Assembly: GCA_023405875.1 (NCBI GenBank)
Contig: JAEXXN010000222.1
Location: forward strand, 1 to 6,712
Length of the DNA stretch: 6,712 nucleotides
Source of the DNA: Bacillota bacterium
GTDB lineage: Bacteria > Bacillota > Clostridia > Lutisporales > Lutisporaceae
Direction: 5' to 3'
Notes under the pieces: model-generated
Told to the model about the DNA's origin: nothing
The model's database searches: none
Seen by the model: the letters and a program-made list of their open reading frames with translations, nothing else
Shown here: positions 1 through 5,352 of the stretch, piece after piece
Position numbering within the stretch: the first letter of the stretch is position 1
How the letters are laid out: each line of letters opens with the position of its first letter
Translations under genes and position numbers: made by a program

Positions 1-200
1 CCCGGAACGGACAGACCCCCAGGCAAAATAACCAGACGGGCCCGCAGAGATGGGACCTGCGCCAGTGATTTTGCTGGCTTTGAAAGGTGACAAGGACATC
101 GCTTCCCCTCAGCCGGAGTGCTTCACAAACTTTTTGGTTGTGCCGCATTCTTCATATTATACCGCTATCCCTTATTCCATTGCTCTCCCGCAAGCTTCTA
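1..200. other. Unassigned GC-rich left edge, no supported gene
   Basis: This stretch lies downstream of the minus-strand ketopantoate reductase gene and I cannot assign it. The first 120 bases are about 60% GC, clearly richer than most of the window, and the content drops after about position 120. On the minus strand an ATG at 99-97, with a GAGGGG sequence just upstream, opens a 33-codon frame that runs off the window without a stop; its product (beginning MSLSPFKASK) is not recognisable. On the plus strand, frame 1 is open from base 1 to a TGA at 88-90. Small hairpins are possible, GCCAG (61-65) with CTGGC (74-78) and CGCAG (43-47) with CTGCG (57-61), but they cannot both form. A TATAAT on the minus strand (161-156) has no good -35. 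It could be a gene start, a non-coding RNA, a dispersed repeat or plain intergenic DNA. Confidence 0.4.
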
Positions 201-1118
201 TCACTTCATTTGCTCCAATATTCTTATCATATTGAACAAAGTATCATTTACAGGGGTCGGGACCCCGTATTTTCTTCCCATTTTTCTCAGTGTACCGGAG
301 AGCATCTCCACCTCTGTCTTTCTCCCTGCTTCGATATCCTGCAGCATTGAGGTCTTGCCATCGGCTGAAAGAGTGCCCAACAGCCTATGTACAGCCGCAA
401 CATCCTCCTCCCCGAGGAAGACTCCTGCTTTTTCCGAGACCGCAATCACTTCCCTCATGGCTGCTTCCAACAGCTCACGGGCTTCAGCCACAGAACGGAA
501 TACGCCATAGGGCGCACCAAGGATTGCCGAAACCTGGTTGACACCGATATTCACCATGTACTTCCACCAGATCGCCTTCTTCATATCCTCCGGAATAAGC
601 CACGGGATATTGGCCTCATCCAGTAAAGCCATGATACGTTTCACTCTTTCGGACCGGTCCTTATTATCCGCTTCCCCGAAATACAGCTTGCCAAAGGTGG
701 TATAACGGATGCTGTTGCCCATTCTTACTGCATCAATGCCCACGCAGGATGCATACAGCAGCTTTTCCATGCCAAAAGCCTCGCCTATTATTTCTTCACT
801 ATCGATGCCGTTTAAAAGGGACATTATAATGGTGTCGGGCCCTACACGCTTTTTTATTTCGTCGATAGCCTGACTCAGATCATTGTATTTGACCGCTATA
901 AGCATCAAATCTGCATAAGCCCCGTCACTATCCGGCTGTACGAATTTTAAGTCATATGCCCTTCCATTAACAGTCAGCTTGTCAGCAGAATATTTCTCAA
1001 TACGCCTGCTGTCTGCTATAACCGAAAGATCAACAGCTTCAGCATCGTGAAGCTTTGCGGCATAGCTGCCGCCTATGGCTCCCAAGCCAATCAACGATAC
1101 GTTTATGATTTTTTTCAT
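201..1118 (-). CDS. panE: Ketopantoate reductase family protein (2-dehydropantoate 2-reductase)
   Basis: Predicted cytosolic NADPH-dependent reductase of 305 residues, about the usual length for PanE/ApbA. The family reduces 2-dehydropantoate to pantoate in pantothenate and CoA synthesis. The N-terminal Rossmann domain opens with the dinucleotide-binding motif GLGAIGG (residues 11-17), followed by LMLIAVK (71-77). The helical C-terminal domain has the catalytic-lysine segment WWKYMVNIGVNQVSAIL, with Lys186, Asn190 and Asn194 matching the E. coli Lys176/Asn180/Asn184 pattern. TSMLQD (256-261) precedes KTEVE, whose Glu269 matches the catalytic E. coli Glu256. The ATG start has a GAGGGTG ribosome site just upstream. 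No other pantothenate gene is near, so this could be one of the many PanE paralogues acting on another 2-keto acid. Family assignment is firm; the exact substrate is inferred. I see no clear terminator after its TGA stop. Confidence 0.9.
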   Translation of the reverse strand: MKKIINVSLIGLGAIGGSYAAKLHDAEAVDLSVIADSRRIEKYSADKLTVNGRAYDLKFVQPDSDGAYADLMLIAVKYNDLSQAIDEIKKRVGPDTIIMSLLNGIDSEEIIGEAFGMEKLLYASCVGIDAVRMGNSIRYTTFGKLYFGEADNKDRSERVKRIMALLDEANIPWLIPEDMKKAIWWKYMVNIGVNQVSAILGAPYGVFRSVAEARELLEAAMREVIAVSEKAGVFLGEEDVAAVHRLLGTLSADGKTSMLQDIEAGRKTEVEMLSGTLRKMGRKYGVPTPVNDTLFNMIRILEQMK

Positions 1119-1151
1119 AATTTCACCCTCTTTGTAAAAGCTTTTTCCGCC

Positions 1152-1169
1152 TATGGTAATTATACCATA
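1152..1169 (-). promoter_or_regulatory. Extended -10 promoter element inside a 7-4-7 dyad, upstream of panE
   Basis: Read on the minus strand, this stretch contains TGGTATAAT, a perfect extended -10 (TG, one base, TATAAT; the hexamer is at 1164-1159). I see no convincing -35 at the right distance, which fits an extended -10 promoter. The element sits within a perfect inverted repeat, TATGGTA (1152-1158) and TACCATA (1163-1169) around a 4-base centre, so a dimeric regulator could cover the promoter. Predicted transcription would start near 1152 and give a leader of about 30 bases before the panE ATG. The same dyad lies about 100 bp upstream of the divergent hydrolase. The promoter call is reasonable; the operator role is inference. 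Confidence 0.5.
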
Positions 1170-1271
1170 TCACAGGATAAGCCTATTACCCTGGCAATGT
1201 CCTTTTATTCATTTTTCGATATCCTGGAGAATAACCTTTTAATAAATATGCTTTTTATTGGAGGTATAAAC

Positions 1272-2087
1272 ATGGGTTACTATGTAAGGGTAGAACCGGA
1301 GGTGAAGGTTTATGTCGAAGACCTCAACCCAAAGGGCACAAAAACAATTGTTTTTTTACACGGCTGGCCCGGGAGCCACAAGCTGTTTGAATACCAGTTC
1401 AACCGACTTCCGCAAATGGGCTGCAGGTGCGTCGGAATTGACACCAGAGGCTTTGGGGCTTCGGATAAGCCCTGGAGCGGCTATGATTATGACCGCCTGG
1501 CGGATGATGTAAGATGCGTTGTAGATACGCTTGAATTGAAGGATTTCACTCTTGGTGGGCATTCGACAGGGGGAGCAATAGCCGTAAGATATATGGCAAG
1601 GCACAAGGGACACGGAGTATCCAAGCTTGCTCTTTTTGCCGCTGCCGCTCCAAGTCTTATCCAGCGCCCATATTTCCCCTATGGCATAACTAAGGAAGCT
1701 GTTGAAGATATCATTAAGAATACCCAAAATGACAGGCCAAAAATGCTCCAGGAATTTGGGAACATGTTTTTCTACCAACATGTGACAGAAGCATTATCGG
1801 ACTGGTTCTTCCAGTTGGGGCTGGAGGCCTCGGGCTGGGCCACAGCAGCAGTTGCAAACACCTGGCTTGGTGAGGAAGGCCTGTTTTCCGACCTTGAAAA
1901 GATACAGGTCCCTACCCTGATCCTTCATGGTATCCATGACAGGGTCTGCCTTTTCCCTTTAGCACAGGCCCAAAGGCAAGGCATCAGGCATTCCAGGCTT
2001 GTACCCTTTGAATTCAGCGGGCATGGCCTGTTCTACGACCAACGGGATAAATTCAATAAAGAATTAATAGAATTTATTGAGGAATAA
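1272..2087 (+). CDS. Alpha/beta hydrolase, non-heme chloroperoxidase/arylesterase-like
   Basis: Predicted cytosolic serine hydrolase of 271 residues, typical for single-domain alpha/beta-fold enzymes. HGWPGS (30-35) forms the oxyanion-hole turn. GHSTGG (96-101) is the nucleophile elbow with Ser98. HGIHDR carries the acid Asp223, and SGHGLFYDQ carries His251, so the catalytic triad is complete. The GHSTGG elbow and the GIDTRGFGASDKP segment (55-67) resemble cofactor-free haloperoxidases and arylesterases, which mainly hydrolyse esters or lactones; the real substrate cannot be told from sequence. The frame is open upstream as far as 1047, but the ATG at 1272 is preferred because GGAGG lies 7-8 bases upstream and the homologous fold starts there. 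The longer form would also overlap the divergent panE gene. It is divergent from panE and ends at a strong hairpin shared with the HAD gene. There is no signal peptide. Confidence 0.88.
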   Translation: MGYYVRVEPEVKVYVEDLNPKGTKTIVFLHGWPGSHKLFEYQFNRLPQMGCRCVGIDTRGFGASDKPWSGYDYDRLADDVRCVVDTLELKDFTLGGHSTGGAIAVRYMARHKGHGVSKLALFAAAAPSLIQRPYFPYGITKEAVEDIIKNTQNDRPKMLQEFGNMFFYQHVTEALSDWFFQLGLEASGWATAAVANTWLGEEGLFSDLEKIQVPTLILHGIHDRVCLFPLAQAQRQGIRHSRLVPFEFSGHGLFYDQRDKFNKELIEFIEE

Positions 2088-2115
2088 CCTGCGAAGCTAT
2101 CCTATGAACAGCTTG

Positions 2116-2169
2116 CAGTAAAGAACAGCTCTCTATGCTTCCGATGGCATAAAGAGCTGTTCTTTACTG
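2116..2169. terminator. Bidirectional terminator hairpin between convergent genes
   Basis: Perfect 17 bp inverted repeat, CAGTAAAGAACAGCTCT (2116-2132) with its complement at 2153-2169. The stem continues after one C/A mismatch through TATGC (2134-2138) pairing with GCATA (2147-2151). It lies in the 88 bp between the stops of the hydrolase (plus) and the HAD phosphatase (minus). There is no long separate U-tract, but the stem base carries paired AAAG and CTTT runs on both strands, as in many bidirectional intrinsic terminators. Confidence 0.75.
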
Positions 2170-2175
2170 AACCTT

Positions 2176-2865
2176 TCATTTCCCGAGTATGTCCCGGAGC
2201 TCCATCAGGCTTGAAATTTCATAAGTAGGCTTTATTCCAGTTTTATTATCGATTCTGCCGGGATTAAACCAGCAGGTGTCTATTCCAAAATTTATCCCGC
2301 CTTGTATATCCGAGGTCAGGCTGTCACCTACCATCAATACCTTGCTCTTGTCGGTATGCTCTATATTGTTCAAAGCAAATTTAAATATTTCCGGGTCCGG
2401 CTTTGCTGCCTTCACCTCCTCAGACACCACTATATCCTGAAAGTATCCGGCGATAACAGATTTTTTTATCCTGCCGTCCTGGACATCTTTAAGGCCATTA
2501 GTGACTATGGCAAGCCTGTAATCCTTATGCAGGCTCTCTATAAGGCCTATGCTTTCATCATATAAAAACGATGCAGCGGATAAATGCCTGATATATGCTT
2601 CTGCAAATTTAAGCTCATCAAAGCTGACAGCCAATCTATCCGACAATCTTCTGAACCTTTCCAGCTTCAATTTTTCCTGGGTAATAAGCCCGGACTCAAA
2701 CTCTTTCCATATAGCTGTGTTTATGTCATGATATATTTTGAAATGATGAGCTTCGTCATATTCCATGTCAAATTCCAGCATAGTATTTTCAAAGGCAGCT
2801 CTTTCTGATTTTTTGAAATCAAACAGAGTCTCATCTGCATCAAATATTATAACCTCGTACTTCAT
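2176..2865 (-). CDS. yjjG: HAD-superfamily hydrolase, YjjG/YfnB-type pyrimidine nucleotidase
   Basis: Predicted cytosolic phosphatase of 229 residues. All four HAD motifs are present. Motif I is FDADETL, with nucleophile Asp9 and acid/base Asp11. Motif II is TNG, with Thr122. Motif III is AAKPDPEIF, with Lys155. Motif IV is GDSLTSD, with Asp181 and Asp186 for magnesium. The helical cap lies at roughly residues 15-95, as in subfamily I. The segments VVSEEVKAAKPD and KVLMVGDSLTSDIQGGINFG closely follow E. coli YjjG, which removes phosphate from noncanonical pyrimidine nucleotides and helps exclude mutagenic bases from DNA. That activity is inferred from family membership. The ATG is preceded by GGGAGG with 5 bases between. 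A TTGACA on the minus strand upstream has no matching -10. The gene is convergent with the hydrolase and divergent from the Crp-type regulator, 167 bp away. Confidence 0.87.
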   Translation of the reverse strand: MKYEVIIFDADETLFDFKKSERAAFENTMLEFDMEYDEAHHFKIYHDINTAIWKEFESGLITQEKLKLERFRRLSDRLAVSFDELKFAEAYIRHLSAASFLYDESIGLIESLHKDYRLAIVTNGLKDVQDGRIKKSVIAGYFQDIVVSEEVKAAKPDPEIFKFALNNIEHTDKSKVLMVGDSLTSDIQGGINFGIDTCWFNPGRIDNKTGIKPTYEISSLMELRDILGK

Positions 2866-2958
2866 AATAGCCTCCCTATATAATAAGCTTTGTCAATACA
2901 ACAAGCAGTATGCTATTTGCCGGAGTCAGGCTCTTATACATATAAATCCCCCCTGTGC

Positions 2959-2987
2959 TTTACAATACTACATAAATAAATTAACAT
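2959..2987 (+). promoter_or_regulatory. Candidate promoter for the Crp/Fnr-type regulator
   Basis: TTTACA (2959-2964, five of six matches to TTGACA) and TAACAT (2982-2987, four of six to TATAAT) are separated by exactly 17 bases. They would start transcription near 2994, about 39 bases before the ATG. A second possibility is TTGCCG (2917-2922) with TATAAA (2941-2946) and an 18-base spacer. Neither is decisive. Confidence 0.35.
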
Positions 2988-3032
2988 ATTCATGAGGATT
3001 TAAATAGGACATGGGTCATATATGGAGGATTT

Positions 3033-3722
3033 ATGCGGATAATTAACGACGGCAATCGCTTGAACCGGTATATAGCTAAACATGATATAGAAAACATATT
3101 TGACAGGGATATGCTCGGATATGCCCAGCTTCACTTTTATAAAAAAGAGGAATACATATTAGAAGCAGAAGCTGAGCTTCAATACTACTATCTGCTTGCA
3201 GATGGAAAAATAAAAATATCCTATCTTTTTGAAAACGGCAAATCGATGTTTCTCAAGTTTTATCAAGACTTCAATACCTTGGGAGACCTGGAGCTCCTGA
3301 AAAACATTCCGATACTCTGCAATGTTGAGGCAGTAAAGGATACCTATTTGATAGCAATTCCGGCAGCTATACTGAGAGAGAAGTATATGGACAACATCGG
3401 GTTTTTGCACCATTTAGTGGGTTCTCTGAGTGAAAAGCTGTACGCAACCATCAATAACAGTTCTTACAACTATGTATATCCTCTTGCAAACAGATTGTCA
3501 AGCTACCTGGTCGAGCACATAACAGATACCGACTTCATAATTTTAAATTCCTCCTTTGAAGAGATCGCCCAGTTTTTAGGGACGACCTACAGGCACTTGA
3601 ACAGAACCCTTAAAGAGCTTGAAGCGGAAGCAATTATAAAATGTGCAAATAAAACGATACATATATTGGACGAGGGCAGACTCCGGGAATTATCCAAAAA
3701 CCTGTATATAAAATCCCTCTAA
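3033..3722 (+). CDS. Crp/Fnr-family transcriptional regulator, YeiL-like
   Basis: Predicted DNA-binding regulator of 229 residues. An N-terminal cyclic-nucleotide-binding-type beta barrel covers about residues 30-115, with YYYLLADGKIKI (51-62) and the cassette-like LGDLELL (83-89). A dimerisation helix follows (about 118-142), then a C-terminal winged helix. The recognition region is FEEIAQFLGTTYRHLNRTLKEL (175-196). The linker YPLANRLSSYLVEH and the YRHL segment resemble E. coli YeiL more than Crp or Fnr. The cAMP-contacting Arg-Ala-Ser/Thr of Crp is absent (LCNVEA occupies that place), and there is no cluster of cysteines for an Fnr-type iron-sulfur centre, with only Cys96 and Cys204 present. 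It therefore probably senses something else, or nothing. The start has GGAGG (3024-3028), 4 bases before ATG. The MerR gene follows 73 bp downstream on the same strand without a convincing terminator, so co-transcription is possible. Confidence 0.85.
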   Translation: MRIINDGNRLNRYIAKHDIENIFDRDMLGYAQLHFYKKEEYILEAEAELQYYYLLADGKIKISYLFENGKSMFLKFYQDFNTLGDLELLKNIPILCNVEAVKDTYLIAIPAAILREKYMDNIGFLHHLVGSLSEKLYATINNSSYNYVYPLANRLSSYLVEHITDTDFIILNSSFEEIAQFLGTTYRHLNRTLKELEAEAIIKCANKTIHILDEGRLRELSKNLYIKSL

Positions 3723-3790
3723 AGAGGGCTATGAGGCAGAAAAAACAGACAGGAGACGGCCATAGTTGAAAATACCCAAAATGTAAGATC

Positions 3791-3798
3791 AGGGGGTG
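3791..3798 (+). promoter_or_regulatory. Ribosome binding site that makes the MerR start ambiguous
   Basis: AGGGGGTG is one base from the ideal AGGAGGTG Shine-Dalgarno. Its last three bases are the GTG that would be the first usable start (3796-3798), so the spacing to that GTG is zero. The spacing to the in-frame ATT at 3805-3807 is six bases, which is normal. An in-frame TAA at 3784-3786 closes any upstream start, and the next in-frame ATG lies inside the helix-turn-helix. Confidence 0.55.
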
Positions 3799-4620
3799 AC
3801 CACTATTTTTAGAATAGGTGAATTTTCAAAGTTAACACAAGTATCTGTTCGCATGTTGAGATACTATGATGAAACAGAGCTGTTGAAACCGGCGCAAATT
3901 GATAAATTTACAGGCTATAGACTATATTCCGTGGAACAGATCCCTACCCTTAATAAAATAGTCTTCCTGCGCGATACCGGCTTTAGTGTGGCTGAAATTG
4001 CGACGGCTCTTAATCAATGGGATAATGAGTTTATAAAGAAACAGCTTCAAAACAAGTCCGCGGAGATTGAATGCGCCATACAGTCGGAACGTGAAAAACA
4101 GTTGAAGATCGAAAAAGCTATTAAAGATATTGAGCAAGAGAAAATATCCATCCATTATAATTTTTCCATCAAGCATATCCCGGCCTACCAGGTGATCTCT
4201 TTAAGAAAGGTTATCTGCGACTATTTTGCCGAGGGGCAGCTTTGGGAAGAGCTGTCAAATTATATAAAAGCAGAGCATATAAATACAACTCACAATAACT
4301 TTGCCATTTATCACGACCAGGAATATAAAGAGGCCGATGTCGATGTGGAGGTATGTACCGTTGTTGACAGCCCCCATACAGATAAATACGGCTTTACTTA
4401 TCGCATTACCGAACCGGTTGAAACAATGGCCTGTACTATGGTGTACGGTGCATTTGAAAATATTGCGGGCGCATATTTGTCCTTCGCAAATTGGCTGCAG
4501 CAGCACAGCCAATATGATATGTCCGGCCAGAACAGACAGATCGTTCATCGGGGGCCCTGGAACGAAGAAAATCCGGATGAATACTTGACCGAAATACAAA
4601 TCCCTGTAAAAAACAGATAG
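3796..4620 (+). CDS. MerR-family transcriptional regulator with GyrI-like effector domain
   Basis: Predicted ligand-responsive regulator, 274 residues from GTG 3796 or 271 from ATT 3805. The N-terminal winged helix (about 5-72) contains FRIGEFSKLTQVSVRMLRYY and YRLYSVEQI, the MerR hallmark. A charged coiled coil follows (about 77-115) for dimerisation. A GyrI/AraC-type effector-binding domain covers about 121-272, including EPVETMACTMVYGAFENI and HRGPWNEENPDEYLTEIQIP. This is the BmrR/BltR-type architecture, in which the C-terminal domain usually binds small, often cationic or aromatic compounds. The usual YDE.GLL reads YDETELL, a minor departure. The start is odd because the good Shine-Dalgarno is placed for ATT, not GTG. 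A strong terminator follows the TAG stop, and a MerR-type promoter lies just beyond it upstream of trmO, the likely target. No similar operator is seen upstream of this gene. Confidence 0.87.
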   Translation: MTTIFRIGEFSKLTQVSVRMLRYYDETELLKPAQIDKFTGYRLYSVEQIPTLNKIVFLRDTGFSVAEIATALNQWDNEFIKKQLQNKSAEIECAIQSEREKQLKIEKAIKDIEQEKISIHYNFSIKHIPAYQVISLRKVICDYFAEGQLWEELSNYIKAEHINTTHNNFAIYHDQEYKEADVDVEVCTVVDSPHTDKYGFTYRITEPVETMACTMVYGAFENIAGAYLSFANWLQQHSQYDMSGQNRQIVHRGPWNEENPDEYLTEIQIPVKNR

Positions 4621-4662
4621 AAAAGCGCCTGCAAAAATAAATCCTGCAAGGCGCTTTTTCTT
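4621..4662 (+). terminator. Rho-independent terminator after the MerR gene
   Basis: AAAAGCGCCTGCA (4621-4633) pairs with TGCAAGGCGCTTTT (4645-4658) with one bulged A. The loop is 11 bases, and the right arm runs into TTTTTCTT. It begins directly after the TAG stop. Confidence 0.88.
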
Positions 4663-4663
4663 A

Positions 4664-4694
4664 TTGACTCTCACACGGTGGTAGGGTTTACGCT
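4664..4694 (+). promoter_or_regulatory. MerR-type promoter/operator (19 bp spacer) upstream of trmO
   Basis: The -35 is TTGACT (4664-4669), the -10 is TACGCT (4689-4694), and the spacer is exactly 19 bp, too long for ordinary sigma-A promoters but standard for MerR-family targets. The spacer holds an interrupted dyad centred on G4677: ACTCTCACAC (4667-4676) against GTGGTAGGGT (4678-4687), with seven of ten positions complementary. In known MerR systems the bound dimer twists the spacer so that polymerase can use both hexamers. Transcription would start near 4701, leaving a short leader before trmO. The regulator is presumably the adjacent MerR-GyrI protein. Confidence 0.75.
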
Positions 4695-4725
4695 GTAAAT
4701 GAAATCAGCAAATCAAGAAAAATAT

Positions 4726-4732
4726 GGAGGTG
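4726..4732 (+). promoter_or_regulatory. Ribosome binding site that sets a TTG start for trmO
   Basis: GGAGGTG is an excellent Shine-Dalgarno, and six bases separate it from TTG at 4739-4741. The in-frame ATG at 4724-4726 overlaps this site and has no ribosome site of its own, so TTG is the better start. Confidence 0.8.
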
Positions 4733-4738
4733 CCCGCT

Positions 4739-5215
4739 TTGAAAAAGCTGTATGTAAACCCGGTCGGTGTGATCCGCAGCAAAAATGATTGTATGTTTAT
4801 TGAGCTGGACAAAAAGTATATTCCGGCAATGAAAGAATTGGATGGCTTCAGCCATGTAAATGTGATCTGGTGGTTCAGCGAGTCTGACAGTGAAGAAATG
4901 AGAAATATCCTGGAAGCTCCAAAGCCTTATAAAAACTCGCCGGAGGTCATGGGGATATTCGCTACACGTTCACCCGTGAGGCCAAACCCTATTGCATTGA
5001 CCGCCGTACAAATCATCAACATTGACCTTGAACAGGGTATTATCCAGATCCCTTATATTGACGCAAATGACAACACTCCCGTTCTCGACCTGAAGCCTTA
5101 TACACCAAGCCTTGACCGGATAGAAAATCCATCCGTGCCGGAATGGTGTGAGCACTGGCCGAAAAGCGTTGAAGCATCAGGGGAATTCGACTGGTCAAAG
5201 GAATTTAATTTTTAG
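4739..5215 (+). CDS. trmO: tRNA (t6A37) N6-methyltransferase, TrmO/TsaA family
   Basis: Predicted SAM-dependent enzyme of 158 residues from the TTG start. Family hallmarks are VNPVGVIRS (6-14), LDGFSHVNVIWWF (35-47), FATRSPVRPNPIALTAV (74-90) and DNTPVLDLKPY (111-121). TrmO methylates N6 of threonylcarbamoyladenosine at position 37 of ANN-decoding tRNAs, next to the anticodon. It uses an unusual small beta-barrel fold rather than a Rossmann methyltransferase. E. coli TrmO (about 235 residues) has an extra C-terminal domain; this is the short, single-domain form common in Firmicutes and archaea. The usual RPNPIGL and DGTPVLD read RPNPIAL and DNTPVLD, so a related but different substrate is possible. 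The promoter is of MerR type, suggesting induction by the neighbouring regulator. A strong terminator follows. Confidence 0.85.
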   Translation: MKKLYVNPVGVIRSKNDCMFIELDKKYIPAMKELDGFSHVNVIWWFSESDSEEMRNILEAPKPYKNSPEVMGIFATRSPVRPNPIALTAVQIINIDLEQGIIQIPYIDANDNTPVLDLKPYTPSLDRIENPSVPEWCEHWPKSVEASGEFDWSKEFNF

Positions 5216-5231
5216 CCTGAAAAATAAATTC

Positions 5232-5269
5232 AGCAAAACGGCAGCTTTAAGTAATGCTGCCGTTTTGCT
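5232..5269. terminator. Terminator after trmO, probably also serving ydcF
   Basis: Perfect 14 bp inverted repeat, AGCAAAACGGCAGC (5232-5245) with GCTGCCGTTTTGCT (5256-5269), and a 10-base loop. On the plus strand TTTTGCTCTTG forms the downstream side. On the minus strand the stem is followed by GAATTTATTTTT, a better U-rich tail, so it can also stop transcription of the convergent DUF218 gene. Confidence 0.85.
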
Positions 5270-5352
5270 CTTGAAAATCGTTAAAAACAGCTTAATAAAC
5301 CTGTGATCGCTTACGGATGATACCTGCTCCCCTTATTGAACCCCGAAGAAGC

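Noticed and set aside
1047..1271. 75-codon N-terminal extension of the alpha/beta hydrolase
   Set aside because: It overlaps the start of the divergent panE gene and its promoter, has no family similarity, and the ATG at 1272 has a good GGAGG site.
1356..1781. 141-codon open frame on the minus strand inside the hydrolase gene
   Set aside because: It lies wholly opposite a gene with a complete catalytic triad, has no recognisable domain and is best explained as a shadow frame.
2891..2896. Perfect TTGACA on the minus strand upstream of the HAD gene
   Set aside because: No -10-like hexamer lies 16-18 bases downstream; the AT-rich TATTAT is only about 6 bases away.
2994..3033. GAGGATTTA repeated at 2994-3002 and 3025-3033 as a regulatory repeat
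   Set aside because: Nine bases with one copy formed by the ribosome site and start codon; likely chance in AT-rich leader DNA.
3715..3728. CCCTCT-AA-AGAGGG hairpin over the stop of the Crp-type regulator as a terminator
   Set aside because: The stem is short, the loop tiny, it includes the stop codon, and no T-run follows.
4255..4674. 139-codon minus-strand frame across the end of the MerR gene and its terminator
   Set aside because: It is antisense to the conserved GyrI-like domain, its start region is the terminator, and there is no family resemblance.
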